Positions 33,778-42,179 of a DNA stretch of 64,000 nt are shown here, in pieces. Position 1 is the stretch's first letter. Every line of letters begins with the position of its first letter. The notes under the pieces were generated by a model, which saw only the letters and a list, made by a program, of their open reading frames with translations, searched no databases and was not told the DNA's origin. Location: positions 186,001 through 250,000 of the forward strand of contig NZ_VNFK01000005.1 of assembly GCF_007786235.1 (NCBI RefSeq). Direction: 5' to 3'. Position numbers and translations under genes: made by a program. Origin of the DNA: Paenarthrobacter nitroguajacolicus. Lineage in GTDB: Bacteria > Actinomycetota > Actinomycetes > Actinomycetales > Micrococcaceae.

Positions 33778-35055
33778 GTGACCTCCTCCAAGACGCCCGG
33801 CTACCAAGAGAAATCAGTCCTCCCCGAAATAGCAGTCGACGCCGAGATCGACGATGAACCGGCGGCGGACCCCACGCAGCTGAGGGGCAAGAGGGGCCTG
33901 GTCTACCTCGCCATTTGCCTGGTGCTGATCGGCTTGAACCTCCGCACGGTCTTCTCCAGCTTCTCCGCAGTCCTGCCGGAAATAACGTCCGACGCCGGTC
34001 TGCCGGGCTGGTCGCTGGTGGTCCTCACCACCGTGCCGGTCACTTTGCTGGGTGTCTTCGCGCCGCTTGCTCCCATCCTGGCCCGCAGGTTCGGCGCGGA
34101 ACGGGTTCTCCTCGGGGCCATGGCCGTCCTCACCGCAGGTTTGCTGCTGCGGCCCCTGGAGGTCGCCGGAGCGGGACACCTTCCCACGCTTCTCGCCGGA
34201 ACGGCAGCCTGCGGTGCTGCCATAGCTCTTTGCAACGTGCTCCTGCCGGGCGTGGTCAAGAGGGACTTCCCGCACCGCCTTGGCTTGATGGGTGGTCTCT
34301 ACACCACCGCGATCTGTGCGTCAGCGGCCTTGGGAGCAGGCTTCACGTATCCGGTCTTTACGGCAACCGGCCACTGGACCTCGGCTCTGTGGTTCTGGGC
34401 GGTGCCTGCCGCCGTCGTACTTTTGCTTTTCCTGCCGCTTGCCATCCGCCAGCCATCTGTGAAGCATCAGGCCGTCCATGGTGGCGCGAATGTGTGGCGG
34501 TCAGCCGTCGCCTGGCAAGTGACGATGTTCATGGTGCTGCAGGCGATGATGTCGTTCAGTGTGTTCGCCTGGATGGCCCCGATCCTGCGCGACCGGGGGA
34601 TTGATGGCAGCACGGCCGGGCTGATCGTGTCGGTGTCGATCGTGCTGCAGATGCTGGGTTCGCTGTTTGCCCCGGCGCTGGCCACGCGTTTCAAGGACCA
34701 GCGGATCATCAACATGGTGGTGGCCTTGATGACGGGCGGCGGTTTCGCGTTGACGATCTTTGGCCCCACCGAGCTGATCTGGATCTGGACCGGGCTCAAC
34801 GGGCTGGGACAGGGATCGCTCACCGCGGTGGCCCTCACCATGATCATGGTCCGCACGCGCGACTCCCACACGGCCGCGCACCTGTCGGGAATGATGCAGG
34901 GCGTCGGGTACGGGGTGGGGTCGGTGGGTACGTTGTTGGTGGGTCAACTGCACCAAGCCACCGGCGGGTTCGAGGCAGCCGGAATCCTGTTCCTGGTGGT
35001 CGGCTCGCTCGCAGCGTTCTTCGGGTACCGGGCCGGCCGCGACCGCTTCGTTTAA
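33778..35055 (+). CDS. CynX/NimT-like MFS transporter
   Basis: A 425-residue MFS protein of the cyanate/nitroimidazole (CynX/NimT) group: an acidic cytoplasmic start, then twelve helices beginning GLVYLAICLVLIGLNLRTVF, the hallmark of the group. The loop APILARRFGAERVLLGAMA stands for the family 2-3 motif, and RTRDSHTAAHLSGMMQGVGY is typical near the end. The GTG at 33778 is preferred because a CAGAAT -10-like hexamer lies about ten bases upstream, consistent with a leaderless message; a longer frame from 33604 is unlikely. A palindromic repeat follows the stop codon without a gap. Confidence 0.85.
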   Translation: MTSSKTPGYQEKSVLPEIAVDAEIDDEPAADPTQLRGKRGLVYLAICLVLIGLNLRTVFSSFSAVLPEITSDAGLPGWSLVVLTTVPVTLLGVFAPLAPILARRFGAERVLLGAMAVLTAGLLLRPLEVAGAGHLPTLLAGTAACGAAIALCNVLLPGVVKRDFPHRLGLMGGLYTTAICASAALGAGFTYPVFTATGHWTSALWFWAVPAAVVLLLFLPLAIRQPSVKHQAVHGGANVWRSAVAWQVTMFMVLQAMMSFSVFAWMAPILRDRGIDGSTAGLIVSVSIVLQMLGSLFAPALATRFKDQRIINMVVALMTGGGFALTIFGPTELIWIWTGLNGLGQGSLTAVALTMIMVRTRDSHTAAHLSGMMQGVGYGVGSVGTLLVGQLHQATGGFEAAGILFLVVGSLAAFFGYRAGRDRFV

Positions 35056-35118
35056 CGTTGTGAGGCCCACTCTGCGTCCCAAAAACCCAGGGAAGAGCGC
35101 AGAGCGGGCCTCGCAACG
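35056..35118. repeat. GTTGTG palindromic element, copy 1
   Basis: CGTTGTGAGGCCC...TCTGCG pairs with CGCAGAGCGGGCCTCGCAACG. It begins at the base after the TAA of the MFS gene and separates convergent genes. It shares its arms with copies at 43578-43638 and 45650-45710. Without a T-run in either direction it would act as a stem rather than a classical terminator. Confidence 0.88.
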
Positions 35119-35124
35119 AGATAG

Positions 35125-36417
35125 CTAGACCGTCAGGTCCTTGCCCTTGGTCTCCGGGATGGAGAAGGCGAACGCGATGCCCACCAGCAGCAGGATCACT
35201 GCGTATACGTTGAACAGTTGAGCCTGCCCAATGCTGCCCAGCCACGTTTGCAGGTACGGAGCCGTGCCACCGAAGACCGCGACACAGATGGAGTACGGGA
35301 CGCCGACACCAATGGTGCGGATGTGCGTCGGGAAGAGTTCCGCGTAAACGGCCGGAACGATTGCAGCGCTGCCGGCGATGAAGAACAGCATCACGGACAT
35401 GGACACGGCGAGCTGCCACGGTGAGTCCTTGAGCAGCCACGTCATGGGGAAGTGCAGCAGGGCGGCGCCCGCAGCTGACACGATGATCACGGGCCTGCGG
35501 CCGATGCGGTCGGACAGCTTGCCCCAGAACGGCAGGGCGGCGATGAACACCACGTTGGCGATCACACCTGCCCAGAGCGCCTCGCCCCGGTCCATCTTCA
35601 GCGAGGTTGCTGCGTAGCTCGGAGCCACCACACCCCAGATGTAGTACACAACGGTCAGGCCAACGGTGAGGCCAATGACCTGCAGGGCCTGCTTGCGGTA
35701 CTTGACGATCTGCGGCCAGATGGGCAGGCGCTTCTCGTTCGGGGCTTCGGCCTCGAAGGCTTCGGTTTCCTTCATTTTGGCCCGCATGAACAGGGCGTAG
35801 ATACCCAAGGCGCCGCCAATCAGGAACGGGATCCGCCAGCCCCAGGCGTTCATTTCCTCCTTGCTCAGGACCCCCGTGAGGATGGCGCCCAGCAACGTAC
35901 CGGCCAGGATTCCGGCGGTGCCGGAGGTGTAAATGAGGGTCGCCCAGAAGCCGCGGTGTTCCTTGGGTGCCATCTCGGACAAATACGTTTGCGACGACGG
36001 CAACTCACCACCGTGCGCAAGGCCCTGGATGAGGCGTGCCACCAGCAGCATCACCGAGGCAAAGGCGCCCACATCGGCGAACGTCGGCGCGATACCGATG
36101 AGGAGGCTGCCCACGGCGCCCAGTGCCACGGCTACGGTCATGGACGTCTTGCGCCCGATCCGGTCGCCAATCCAGCCGAACACGAACCCGCCGAACGGAC
36201 GGGCAACGAACCCGACGGCGAAGATCGCCAAGGTGGACAGCACGGCGGACGTGGGGTCGGCCTGGCTGAACAGGGCGCTCGCGATGAAGGGCGAGAACGT
36301 TGCGTAAATCGCCCAGTCGTACCATTCAACGGCGTTGCCGATGCCGGTGCCAACCAGCGTGCGCATGTGGGACTTATGGACCTTGACGTCGGGTGACGTT
36401 CCTACGGTGGCGGTCAT
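35125..36417 (-). CDS. MFS metabolite:H+ symporter (MHS family)
   Basis: A 430-residue transporter of the MHS group (alpha-ketoglutarate, proline/betaine, shikimate permeases). Signatures: GTGIGNAVEWYDWAIYATFS at the first helix, FGWIGDRIGRKTSMTVAVAL at the 2-3 loop, RLIQGLAHGGELPSSQTYL and FWGKLSDRIGRRPVII in the second half. ATG 36417 lies 34 bases after the M20 hydrolase stop on the same strand; longer frames lack support. The pairing suggests it imports the substrate of that hydrolase or takes up its product. Substrate not known. Confidence 0.9.
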   Translation of the reverse strand: MTATVGTSPDVKVHKSHMRTLVGTGIGNAVEWYDWAIYATFSPFIASALFSQADPTSAVLSTLAIFAVGFVARPFGGFVFGWIGDRIGRKTSMTVAVALGAVGSLLIGIAPTFADVGAFASVMLLVARLIQGLAHGGELPSSQTYLSEMAPKEHRGFWATLIYTSGTAGILAGTLLGAILTGVLSKEEMNAWGWRIPFLIGGALGIYALFMRAKMKETEAFEAEAPNEKRLPIWPQIVKYRKQALQVIGLTVGLTVVYYIWGVVAPSYAATSLKMDRGEALWAGVIANVVFIAALPFWGKLSDRIGRRPVIIVSAAGAALLHFPMTWLLKDSPWQLAVSMSVMLFFIAGSAAIVPAVYAELFPTHIRTIGVGVPYSICVAVFGGTAPYLQTWLGSIGQAQLFNVYAVILLLVGIAFAFSIPETKGKDLTV

Positions 36418-36451
36418 GTGTTTCTCCAAGGTGGGGCGGGCTGGGAGGGGT

Positions 36452-37669
36452 CTAGTTGCCGGCGAGGGCGGCGATACGGGACACGGCGAGTTCGGCGTAG
36501 AGCGCGGCCCCGTCGGTGAGGACGCCGTCGTCGAACATTGCGTATGGCGAGTGGTTGAACGGCGACGTCGTGTGGTCGGCGCCGGGGGCAACGGCGCTGA
36601 GCCCAACAAAGGTGCCGGGGACTTCGGCGAGGACCCGCGAGAAGTCCTCCGAGCCGCTGAGGGGAGTGGCCATCCGGGTGTGCCTGGACTCGCCGAACAT
36701 TCCGGCGATGACCTTTTCCGCGGTGGTGGTCTGGTCTTCGTCGTTGATGGTGAGGGGGTATTCCTCTTGGTAATGCACGTCCGCCTCCAGACCGTGGGCT
36801 GCCGCGATCCCGTGGAGAAGCCTGGGTACTGCTTCCATCATCTTCCGCCGGGACTCTTCGGAGAAGGTCCGGATGGTGGCTTCGATGCGGGCAGTTTCGG
36901 GGATGACGTTTCGCTTGGTTCCGGCGTGCAGCACACCGACAGTCAGGACTACGGGATCGAACATGTTGAACTGTCGGGTGACCATCACCTGGAGTGCGGT
37001 GACCATCTCGGCGGCGGCCGTGACGGGGTCCTTGGCGGAGTGCGGGGCCGAGCCGTGGCCTCCGGCACCGAGCACGGTGACCACGAGTCCGTCGGAAGAG
37101 CTGAGCATGACGCCCGGCTTGGTGACGAACTGGCCATGCGGTTCCAACGAGGAGAACACGTGCATCCCGTAGGCGGTATCGGCGCGACGGCCGGCGGCAT
37201 CCAGGACACCTTCCTTGATCATGTAGCTTGCGCCGTCGAAGCCTTCTTCTCCGGGCTGGAACATGAGGATGACATCACCGGCCAGCTGATTGCGACGTTC
37301 AGCAAGGAGGGTGGCGGCGCCGGCCAACATGGACGTGTGGAGGTCGTGGCCGCAGGCATGCATAGCGCCGTCCACACGGGAGGTGTAGTCCACGCCGGTG
37401 CTTTCCTGCACGGGGAGTCCATCCATGTCCGCCCGCAACAACACCACGGGCTTCTCAGCCGAAGCGTGAGCGGCACCGCCGCGCAGAACTGCGGTGACCG
37501 ACGTCGTTTCCTTGCCAAGGGTGATCTCGTACGGAAGCCCGTCCAGCGCCTGGAGCACCTTCTCCTGGGTGCGGGGGAGCTGCAGCCCGATCTCCGGTTC
37601 GCGGTGGAGGTCGTGGCGGAGGCGGACGATGTCGTCCCGCAGTTCCTTGGCGTCGGCAGCGATGGTCAT
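36452..37669 (-). CDS. M20 family amidohydrolase (hippurate hydrolase/N-acyl-amino-acid type)
   Basis: A 405-residue cytoplasmic metallohydrolase that cleaves N-acyl or N-aromatic amino acids. Metal and catalytic motifs in order: LLRADMDGLP, ACGHDLHTSML, FQPGEEGFDGA with the catalytic Glu, YGMHVF, and SGSEDFSRVL; the lid/dimer domain AGGHGSAPHSAKDPV is present. ATG 37669 has CAGGAG 5 bases upstream. First gene of a two-gene operon with the MHS transporter and divergent from a double Lrp-type regulator, which probably controls both. Confidence 0.92.
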   Translation of the reverse strand: MTIAADAKELRDDIVRLRHDLHREPEIGLQLPRTQEKVLQALDGLPYEITLGKETTSVTAVLRGGAAHASAEKPVVLLRADMDGLPVQESTGVDYTSRVDGAMHACGHDLHTSMLAGAATLLAERRNQLAGDVILMFQPGEEGFDGASYMIKEGVLDAAGRRADTAYGMHVFSSLEPHGQFVTKPGVMLSSSDGLVVTVLGAGGHGSAPHSAKDPVTAAAEMVTALQVMVTRQFNMFDPVVLTVGVLHAGTKRNVIPETARIEATIRTFSEESRRKMMEAVPRLLHGIAAAHGLEADVHYQEEYPLTINDEDQTTTAEKVIAGMFGESRHTRMATPLSGSEDFSRVLAEVPGTFVGLSAVAPGADHTTSPFNHSPYAMFDDGVLTDGAALYAELAVSRIAALAGN

Positions 37670-37808
37670 GGGTTCTCCTGGTCTTTCCGGGAATGGGTTC
37701 CTCATGCCATTCTGGGGTGATGTGATTCACATGCCCGGAAACATCTTGAAATATGCATTTGTTTCTCTCAGGCGCACGATTCATGCACTGTTCTGAGATA
37801 ATCGGCTC

Positions 37809-38846
37809 ATGGAGCTCAGCGAAGAGGACTTACGCCTGGTCAACGCCCTGCAGATTTCGCCCCGGATCAGCTGGTCCGATGCCGGGGAAGTCCTGGGCGT
37901 GCATGCCACCACTCTGGCGTCGCGGTGGGAGCGGTTGAGGGGTGCAGGAGCTGCCTGGACCACCGCCCACCTCATGGGCGATCCGAAGGACATGTGCCTG
38001 GCCATGGTGGATATCGACTGCGAAATGCACCTCAGGCCAGATGTCACAGCCGCAGTGGCCGAACTCCCCGAAGTCATCACCGTGGAGGAAGCCGCCAGCA
38101 ATCGTGATCTCACCCTGACGGTCATCACCCAGGACCTGGAGCAGTTCAGTACGCACTTGCTGCCGCAACTCAAGGAAATCCGCGGGCTCACCAAGTACCA
38201 CACAGCACTCTGCACACGCATCCATACGAGCGGTTTTGCGTGGCGGCTCAACGTTCTCAGCAAGGCCGAACAACAGGCACTCCGGGCGCTCGCAGGTCCG
38301 GAATCGGCCAACCCTTCAGCGCCGGACGCGATCGTGGTCCAGCTCCCGGAAAGCCACTTGGCGCTGATACCTTTCCTCGCCCGGGACGGGCGCGCCACGG
38401 CGGCGGAAATTGCCCGGGCACTGGGCAGGAATCCTGCCACGGTCCAGCGCCAACTCGGGCGGGTCCTGAACAGTCGGATGTTGTCCTTCCGCTGCGAAAT
38501 CGCCCAGCAGTTCTCCGGTTTCCCCATCACCGTGCAATGGTTCGCCAACGTTCCCGCCGGCCAGCACGAGGCCGCCGCCACGGAACTGAGGGCCATCCGG
38601 AACGTCCGCTTCTCCGCGTCCACCACGGGCCGGACCAACTTCACCATGATCATGTGGCTGAGGTCGCTGGCCGACGTCATGGAAATGGAACTGACCATCC
38701 AGCAGCGGATTCCGGGCATCGAACTGGTGGAAAGCGTGGTCATGCTCAACACGGCCAAACGCGTTGGGTGGATGCTGAACCCGGACTCCACCGCTACGGG
38801 AACAGTGGTGCCGCCCTACGGAGAGTTGCTGCCGGCTGGAATTTAG
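37809..38846 (+). CDS. double-length Lrp/AsnC family regulator
   Basis: A 345-residue protein, twice the usual Lrp length: two Lrp-like units in tandem. Unit 1 has an HTH at about 5-45 (EEDLRLVNALQISPRISWSD, VLGVHATTLASRWERL) and an effector domain to about 150; unit 2 has an HTH at about 185-230 (LALIPFLARDGRATAAEIAR, LGRNPATVQRQLGRVL) and a second effector domain. Such fused Lrp proteins occur in actinobacteria beside amino-acid or amidohydrolase genes. Divergent from the M20 gene by 139 bases. The last four bases overlap the convergent methyltransferase gene. Confidence 0.9.
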   Translation: MELSEEDLRLVNALQISPRISWSDAGEVLGVHATTLASRWERLRGAGAAWTTAHLMGDPKDMCLAMVDIDCEMHLRPDVTAAVAELPEVITVEEAASNRDLTLTVITQDLEQFSTHLLPQLKEIRGLTKYHTALCTRIHTSGFAWRLNVLSKAEQQALRALAGPESANPSAPDAIVVQLPESHLALIPFLARDGRATAAEIARALGRNPATVQRQLGRVLNSRMLSFRCEIAQQFSGFPITVQWFANVPAGQHEAAATELRAIRNVRFSASTTGRTNFTMIMWLRSLADVMEMELTIQQRIPGIELVESVVMLNTAKRVGWMLNPDSTATGTVVPPYGELLPAGI

Positions 38847-39556
38847 GCGTGCTTGGTTGCCCTCAAGACGGTGTCCAGAATTTTGGACTGCTCACCATCG
38901 GGTCCAGTGACGGTGCGCTCCCGGTCGGTCAGGACGTCCACGAACCACGGTTCGCGATCCAACCGGAGGGCGCCCGCCAGCTGCTCCGGGCTGAAGAACA
39001 TGCCGGTGTCGTGGTGGTGGCTCCATGACGGCAGGCCGTGGGGGTGGTGCCCGACCACCAGCAGGGTCCCGCCCGGAGCAACCGCTGCTGCCGCCGAGGC
39101 CACGGAATCCCGCCACGGCAGGAGTGGGGAGTGCAGGAACTGTGCAGAGACCAGGTCGAACACCGGCTCAGGCGTCCACTCAGTGAGGTCCTGCTGCTGC
39201 CAGGTGATGCGGTCACCGTGGTTGGTTTCCGCTGCGTGCGCAGCGGCCCGTTCAAGCGCGACGGCGGACACGTCCATGGCGGTGACCGTCCAGCCCTGCT
39301 CGGCGAGCCACAGGGCGTCGGCGCCTTCGCCGCACCCCAGGTCCAAGGCGGTGCCGGGCTTCAAGCCGGCGGCCTCCGCGACGAGTTGGGGGTTTGGGTT
39401 ACCGCTCCACACCTTGGGACGCTCCCGGTACATCCCGTCCCACATGTCCACGGCGTTGTCTGCATCTTCGTGGAGGTTGAGCCCGCGCTGCTGCGCCCCT
39501 TCAGGGGTGTGTTGACCGTGCTGGTGAGTTCCGCCGTCGTGCGTGTGTTCAGTCAT
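38843..39556 (-). CDS. class I SAM-dependent methyltransferase with His-rich N-terminus
   Basis: A 237-residue methyltransferase. The SAM loop LDLGCGEGADALWLAEQGW is at about 78-96, followed by VTAMDVSAVALERAA and WQQQDLTEWTPEPVFDLVSA. The start is histidine-rich (MTEHTHDGGTHQHGQHTPEG), which may bind metal but could be a simple linker. The NLHEDADNAVDMWDGMYRER block resembles TehB/SAM methyltransferases of small molecules; the substrate is unknown. Start ATG 39556 is at the N-terminus of the conserved block; a frame to 39613 adds non-conserved sequence. Confidence 0.85.
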   Translation of the reverse strand: MTEHTHDGGTHQHGQHTPEGAQQRGLNLHEDADNAVDMWDGMYRERPKVWSGNPNPQLVAEAAGLKPGTALDLGCGEGADALWLAEQGWTVTAMDVSAVALERAAAHAAETNHGDRITWQQQDLTEWTPEPVFDLVSAQFLHSPLLPWRDSVASAAAAVAPGGTLLVVGHHPHGLPSWSHHHDTGMFFSPEQLAGALRLDREPWFVDVLTDRERTVTGPDGEQSKILDTVLRATKHA

Positions 39557-39716
39557 AACACCAGCGTGCCGTGGGCGGGCTACCAAGGGCAATACCTGTT
39601 GCTGTTTCGGCAAATTTCCGGGCAGCAGCAGGGGTCTGGTTTTTCCAATCGATGGTGGTTAGCCTGAGGTTCACAGCGCCCCTGATGGTCTCGCGGCGCC
39701 TGAAATTGGGGGATTC

Positions 39717-41651
39717 ATGGTGTTCCTGTTGCGAAAAATCAGTCTGAAGGCATGTCTGGCCGGAGCAGCGGCCGCGCTCATGGTGCTGGTGGCGGTGCCG
39801 CCGTCGCATGCGGTGTCCGACGCCGGTGCCACCCGCCTGCCGGCCGTCACCACGGCAGCCGTCCAAGGCAGCCTCAAGAAGATCGACATAGCCAATCCCC
39901 GCTTTGTGGAACGCAACAGGGATGGCTCCAAGCTCTTCGTGGCCAGTCCCGAAGGGCTGGTATCCGTCATCGACACCGCGCAGGAATCCGTGACCAAGAG
40001 CGTGCAGGTGGGACCCGCCACGGCCATGTCGCTCAGCCCGAATGGACTAAAAGCCTTCCTTGCAACGGGGACTTCCGTCACGATCGTCGATACTTCGACG
40101 ATGACCGTGGCGTCCGTCGTTGCGATGGGGGATGAGGTAGCCAGTATGGTGACCAGCCCTGGCGGAACGGCGCTGTACGTGGCGCTCAAGACCGCTGGCG
40201 TGAAGGTTGTCGATGTTGCCTCAGCCAAAGTGACAGCTCAGATAGCCGCGGGCAGCAACATCTCCAGACTGCTCGCCACGCCGGACGGGTCAAAGCTCTA
40301 TGCCCTCAAGGGTGCGTCTGTAGCGGTCATTGACACCAGGACGAAAGCCGTCCTCAGCACCGGTCCGTTGACCGGGGATGACGGCACCATCTCGCCGGAT
40401 GGAACGCGGTTGATCACGGTCTACGGGTGGGGGTTATCGGTTATTGACACCACCACAGATAAGGTTCTCGCTTCATTTTCAACGTTCCTGACGCCATCCC
40501 GGCCCGTTTTCAGCCCTGACGGCAAGCGTGCCTTCTTCGCGGACCACGGGCAGCCCTACTACCCGAAGCCGGGCGTGCGGGTCATCAACAATCCGATGCT
40601 GTCCCAAATCAACCTCGAAACCCTGATGGTCGGCCAGGCCACTCCGGACAGGCAGGACTACTTCCACACAGGCGACGTCACGGTCAGTCCGGACGGAACC
40701 CGGCTCTACAAGTCAGCTAGAACCAACATTCAGGTGTGGGGCGCCAGGTCGGCCGACTTCGACCTTCCACTCGTTGAAACCATCAAGTTCGACACCTATG
40801 TTTACGTCGCGGCGATGGCCCCGGACGGGTCCAAGCTCTACGCAGCAGCCTTTGAAGCCAACGCCATTTGGGTGGTGGACACCTCGAGTCAGCCAAGGAA
40901 CGTCTGGAAGGACTACAATTCCGACGCCACTACCGATCTGCTCGCGCGGGACACGTCGGGCACCCTGTGGCTCTACCCCGGCGATGGGAGAAAGGGGTGG
41001 CTTCCAAGGTCAGCAGTGGGTTCAGGATGGAATGGCATGAACCTTATCCTTTCTGCCGGCGACTTCAACGGAGACACCAATGCTGATGTCCTTGCACGCG
41101 ACGTTGCCGGGGACCTCTGGCTCTATCCCGGGAACGGCCGTACAGGCTGGCTGCCGAGGATCAAAGTGGGCGTGGGCTGGAACGCCATGACCGCCGTCGT
41201 AACCCCCGGCGATTTCAACGGAGACGGCAAAGCGGACGTCCTGGCCCGTGACGCTGCCGGGGACCTCTGGCTCTACCAGGGCAACGGTGCCGGTGGCTGG
41301 CTTCCGCGCTCCAAAGCAGGAATCGGATGGAACCAGATGACGACGATTCTGGGGCCGGGGGAGTTCGGGGCTTCCGGAGAGGACATTATGGCCACAGACG
41401 CAGCCGGCACCATGTGGCTCTACGAAGGAAACGGCAACGGTGGGTGGCTGCCGCGCAAACAGATCGGTATCGGATGGAACGTCATGACGGCGATCGTGAC
41501 CCCCGGCGACATCGACGGCGACGGGCTTCCCGATGTTCTGGCGCGCGATGCCAATGGAAACCTCAAGCTCTACCGCGGAACGGCGTCCGGCGGCCTGCAA
41601 CCGGACCTGCAGGTGGGGGCCGGCTGGAACGTCATGACCGCCATCCTCTGA
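39717..41651 (+). CDS. secreted beta-propeller protein with FG-GAP/VCBS-type repeats
   Basis: A 644-residue secreted protein. The signal peptide ends at SHA/VS (residue 32). The first half (about 45-395) is a YVTN-type beta-propeller with repeats such as SKLFVASPEGLVSVIDTAQ, SPNGLKAFLATGTSVTIVDT and SKLYALKGASVAVIDTRTK. The second half (400-644) has about five repeats of 45-50 residues with LARDxxGxLWLYxGxGxxGWLPR and GDFNGDxxAD, the calcium-binding FG-GAP/VCBS pattern. These fold as surface propellers that bind proteins or glycans. No enzyme motif is visible. ATG with weak GGGGATTC upstream. Convergent with soxR. Confidence 0.87.
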   Translation: MVFLLRKISLKACLAGAAAALMVLVAVPPSHAVSDAGATRLPAVTTAAVQGSLKKIDIANPRFVERNRDGSKLFVASPEGLVSVIDTAQESVTKSVQVGPATAMSLSPNGLKAFLATGTSVTIVDTSTMTVASVVAMGDEVASMVTSPGGTALYVALKTAGVKVVDVASAKVTAQIAAGSNISRLLATPDGSKLYALKGASVAVIDTRTKAVLSTGPLTGDDGTISPDGTRLITVYGWGLSVIDTTTDKVLASFSTFLTPSRPVFSPDGKRAFFADHGQPYYPKPGVRVINNPMLSQINLETLMVGQATPDRQDYFHTGDVTVSPDGTRLYKSARTNIQVWGARSADFDLPLVETIKFDTYVYVAAMAPDGSKLYAAAFEANAIWVVDTSSQPRNVWKDYNSDATTDLLARDTSGTLWLYPGDGRKGWLPRSAVGSGWNGMNLILSAGDFNGDTNADVLARDVAGDLWLYPGNGRTGWLPRIKVGVGWNAMTAVVTPGDFNGDGKADVLARDAAGDLWLYQGNGAGGWLPRSKAGIGWNQMTTILGPGEFGASGEDIMATDAAGTMWLYEGNGNGGWLPRKQIGIGWNVMTAIVTPGDIDGDGLPDVLARDANGNLKLYRGTASGGLQPDLQVGAGWNVMTAIL

Positions 41652-41656
41652 TGCTG

Positions 41657-42112
41657 CTAGTTTGGCAGTGTCCAGCGTTGGGCGCCCGCCCCGGAGGCGC
41701 CGAGTTCATCAGCGGGATTCTGCAGCGTGCACGACTTCAAGCTCAGGCAGCCACAGCCAATGCACCCGTCGAGGTCGTTGCGCAGGTGTTGCAACGCGGC
41801 GATCCGCTCATCAAGTTCCTTGCGCCACCGAAGAGACAACTTGGCCCAGTCATGCTTGGTGGGCGTCCGGCCGTCCGGCAAAGAGTCCAATGCCTCCCGG
41901 ATGTCCTTGAGCGGCAGGCCCACCCGCTGCGACGTCTTGATGAACGCGACCCGCCGCAGGGTGTCGCGCCGGTACCGCCGCTGGTTGCCGGCCGTGCGCT
42001 CGGCTTCGATGAGCCCGTTGCGTTCGTAGAAATGAAGGGCCGACGGCGATACTCCACTGCGCTCGGACAGCTCACCGATGGTGAGGGGCCGGTGGGCGGC
42101 GACGTGCGTCAT
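41657..42112 (-). CDS. soxR: redox-sensitive MerR-family activator SoxR
   Basis: A 151-residue SoxR. The MerR HTH is at residues 9-50 (LTIGELSERSGVSPSALHFY), then the dimer helix, and the [2Fe-2S] cluster site CIGCGCLSLKSC with the exact CxxCxCx5C spacing. It should activate transcription when the cluster is oxidised by redox-cycling compounds. ATG 42112 is preferred; longer in-frame starts would read through the operator. It is divergent from the MFS gene, and a palindrome matching the SoxR box lies in the 67-base gap, so the pump is its probable target. Confidence 0.93.
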   Translation of the reverse strand: MTHVAAHRPLTIGELSERSGVSPSALHFYERNGLIEAERTAGNQRRYRRDTLRRVAFIKTSQRVGLPLKDIREALDSLPDGRTPTKHDWAKLSLRWRKELDERIAALQHLRNDLDGCIGCGCLSLKSCTLQNPADELGASGAGAQRWTLPN

Positions 42113-42145
42113 GGCTCTGCTCCAAGGCTGGGCGTGGTGGATTGA

Positions 42146-42163
42146 CCTCAACATTAGTTGAGG
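42146..42163. promoter_or_regulatory. SoxR box and promoter of the MFS gene
   Basis: CCTCAAC-ATTA-GTTGAGG is a perfect 7-4-7 palindrome close to the SoxR consensus. It overlaps TTGACC (42142-42147) and ends just before TTCTAG (42164-42169), giving a 16-base spacer in which MerR-type activators bind. The start codon at 42180 is about ten bases after the -10, implying a leaderless message. Confidence 0.82.
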
Positions 42164-42179
42164 TTCTAGGGTTGCGTCC

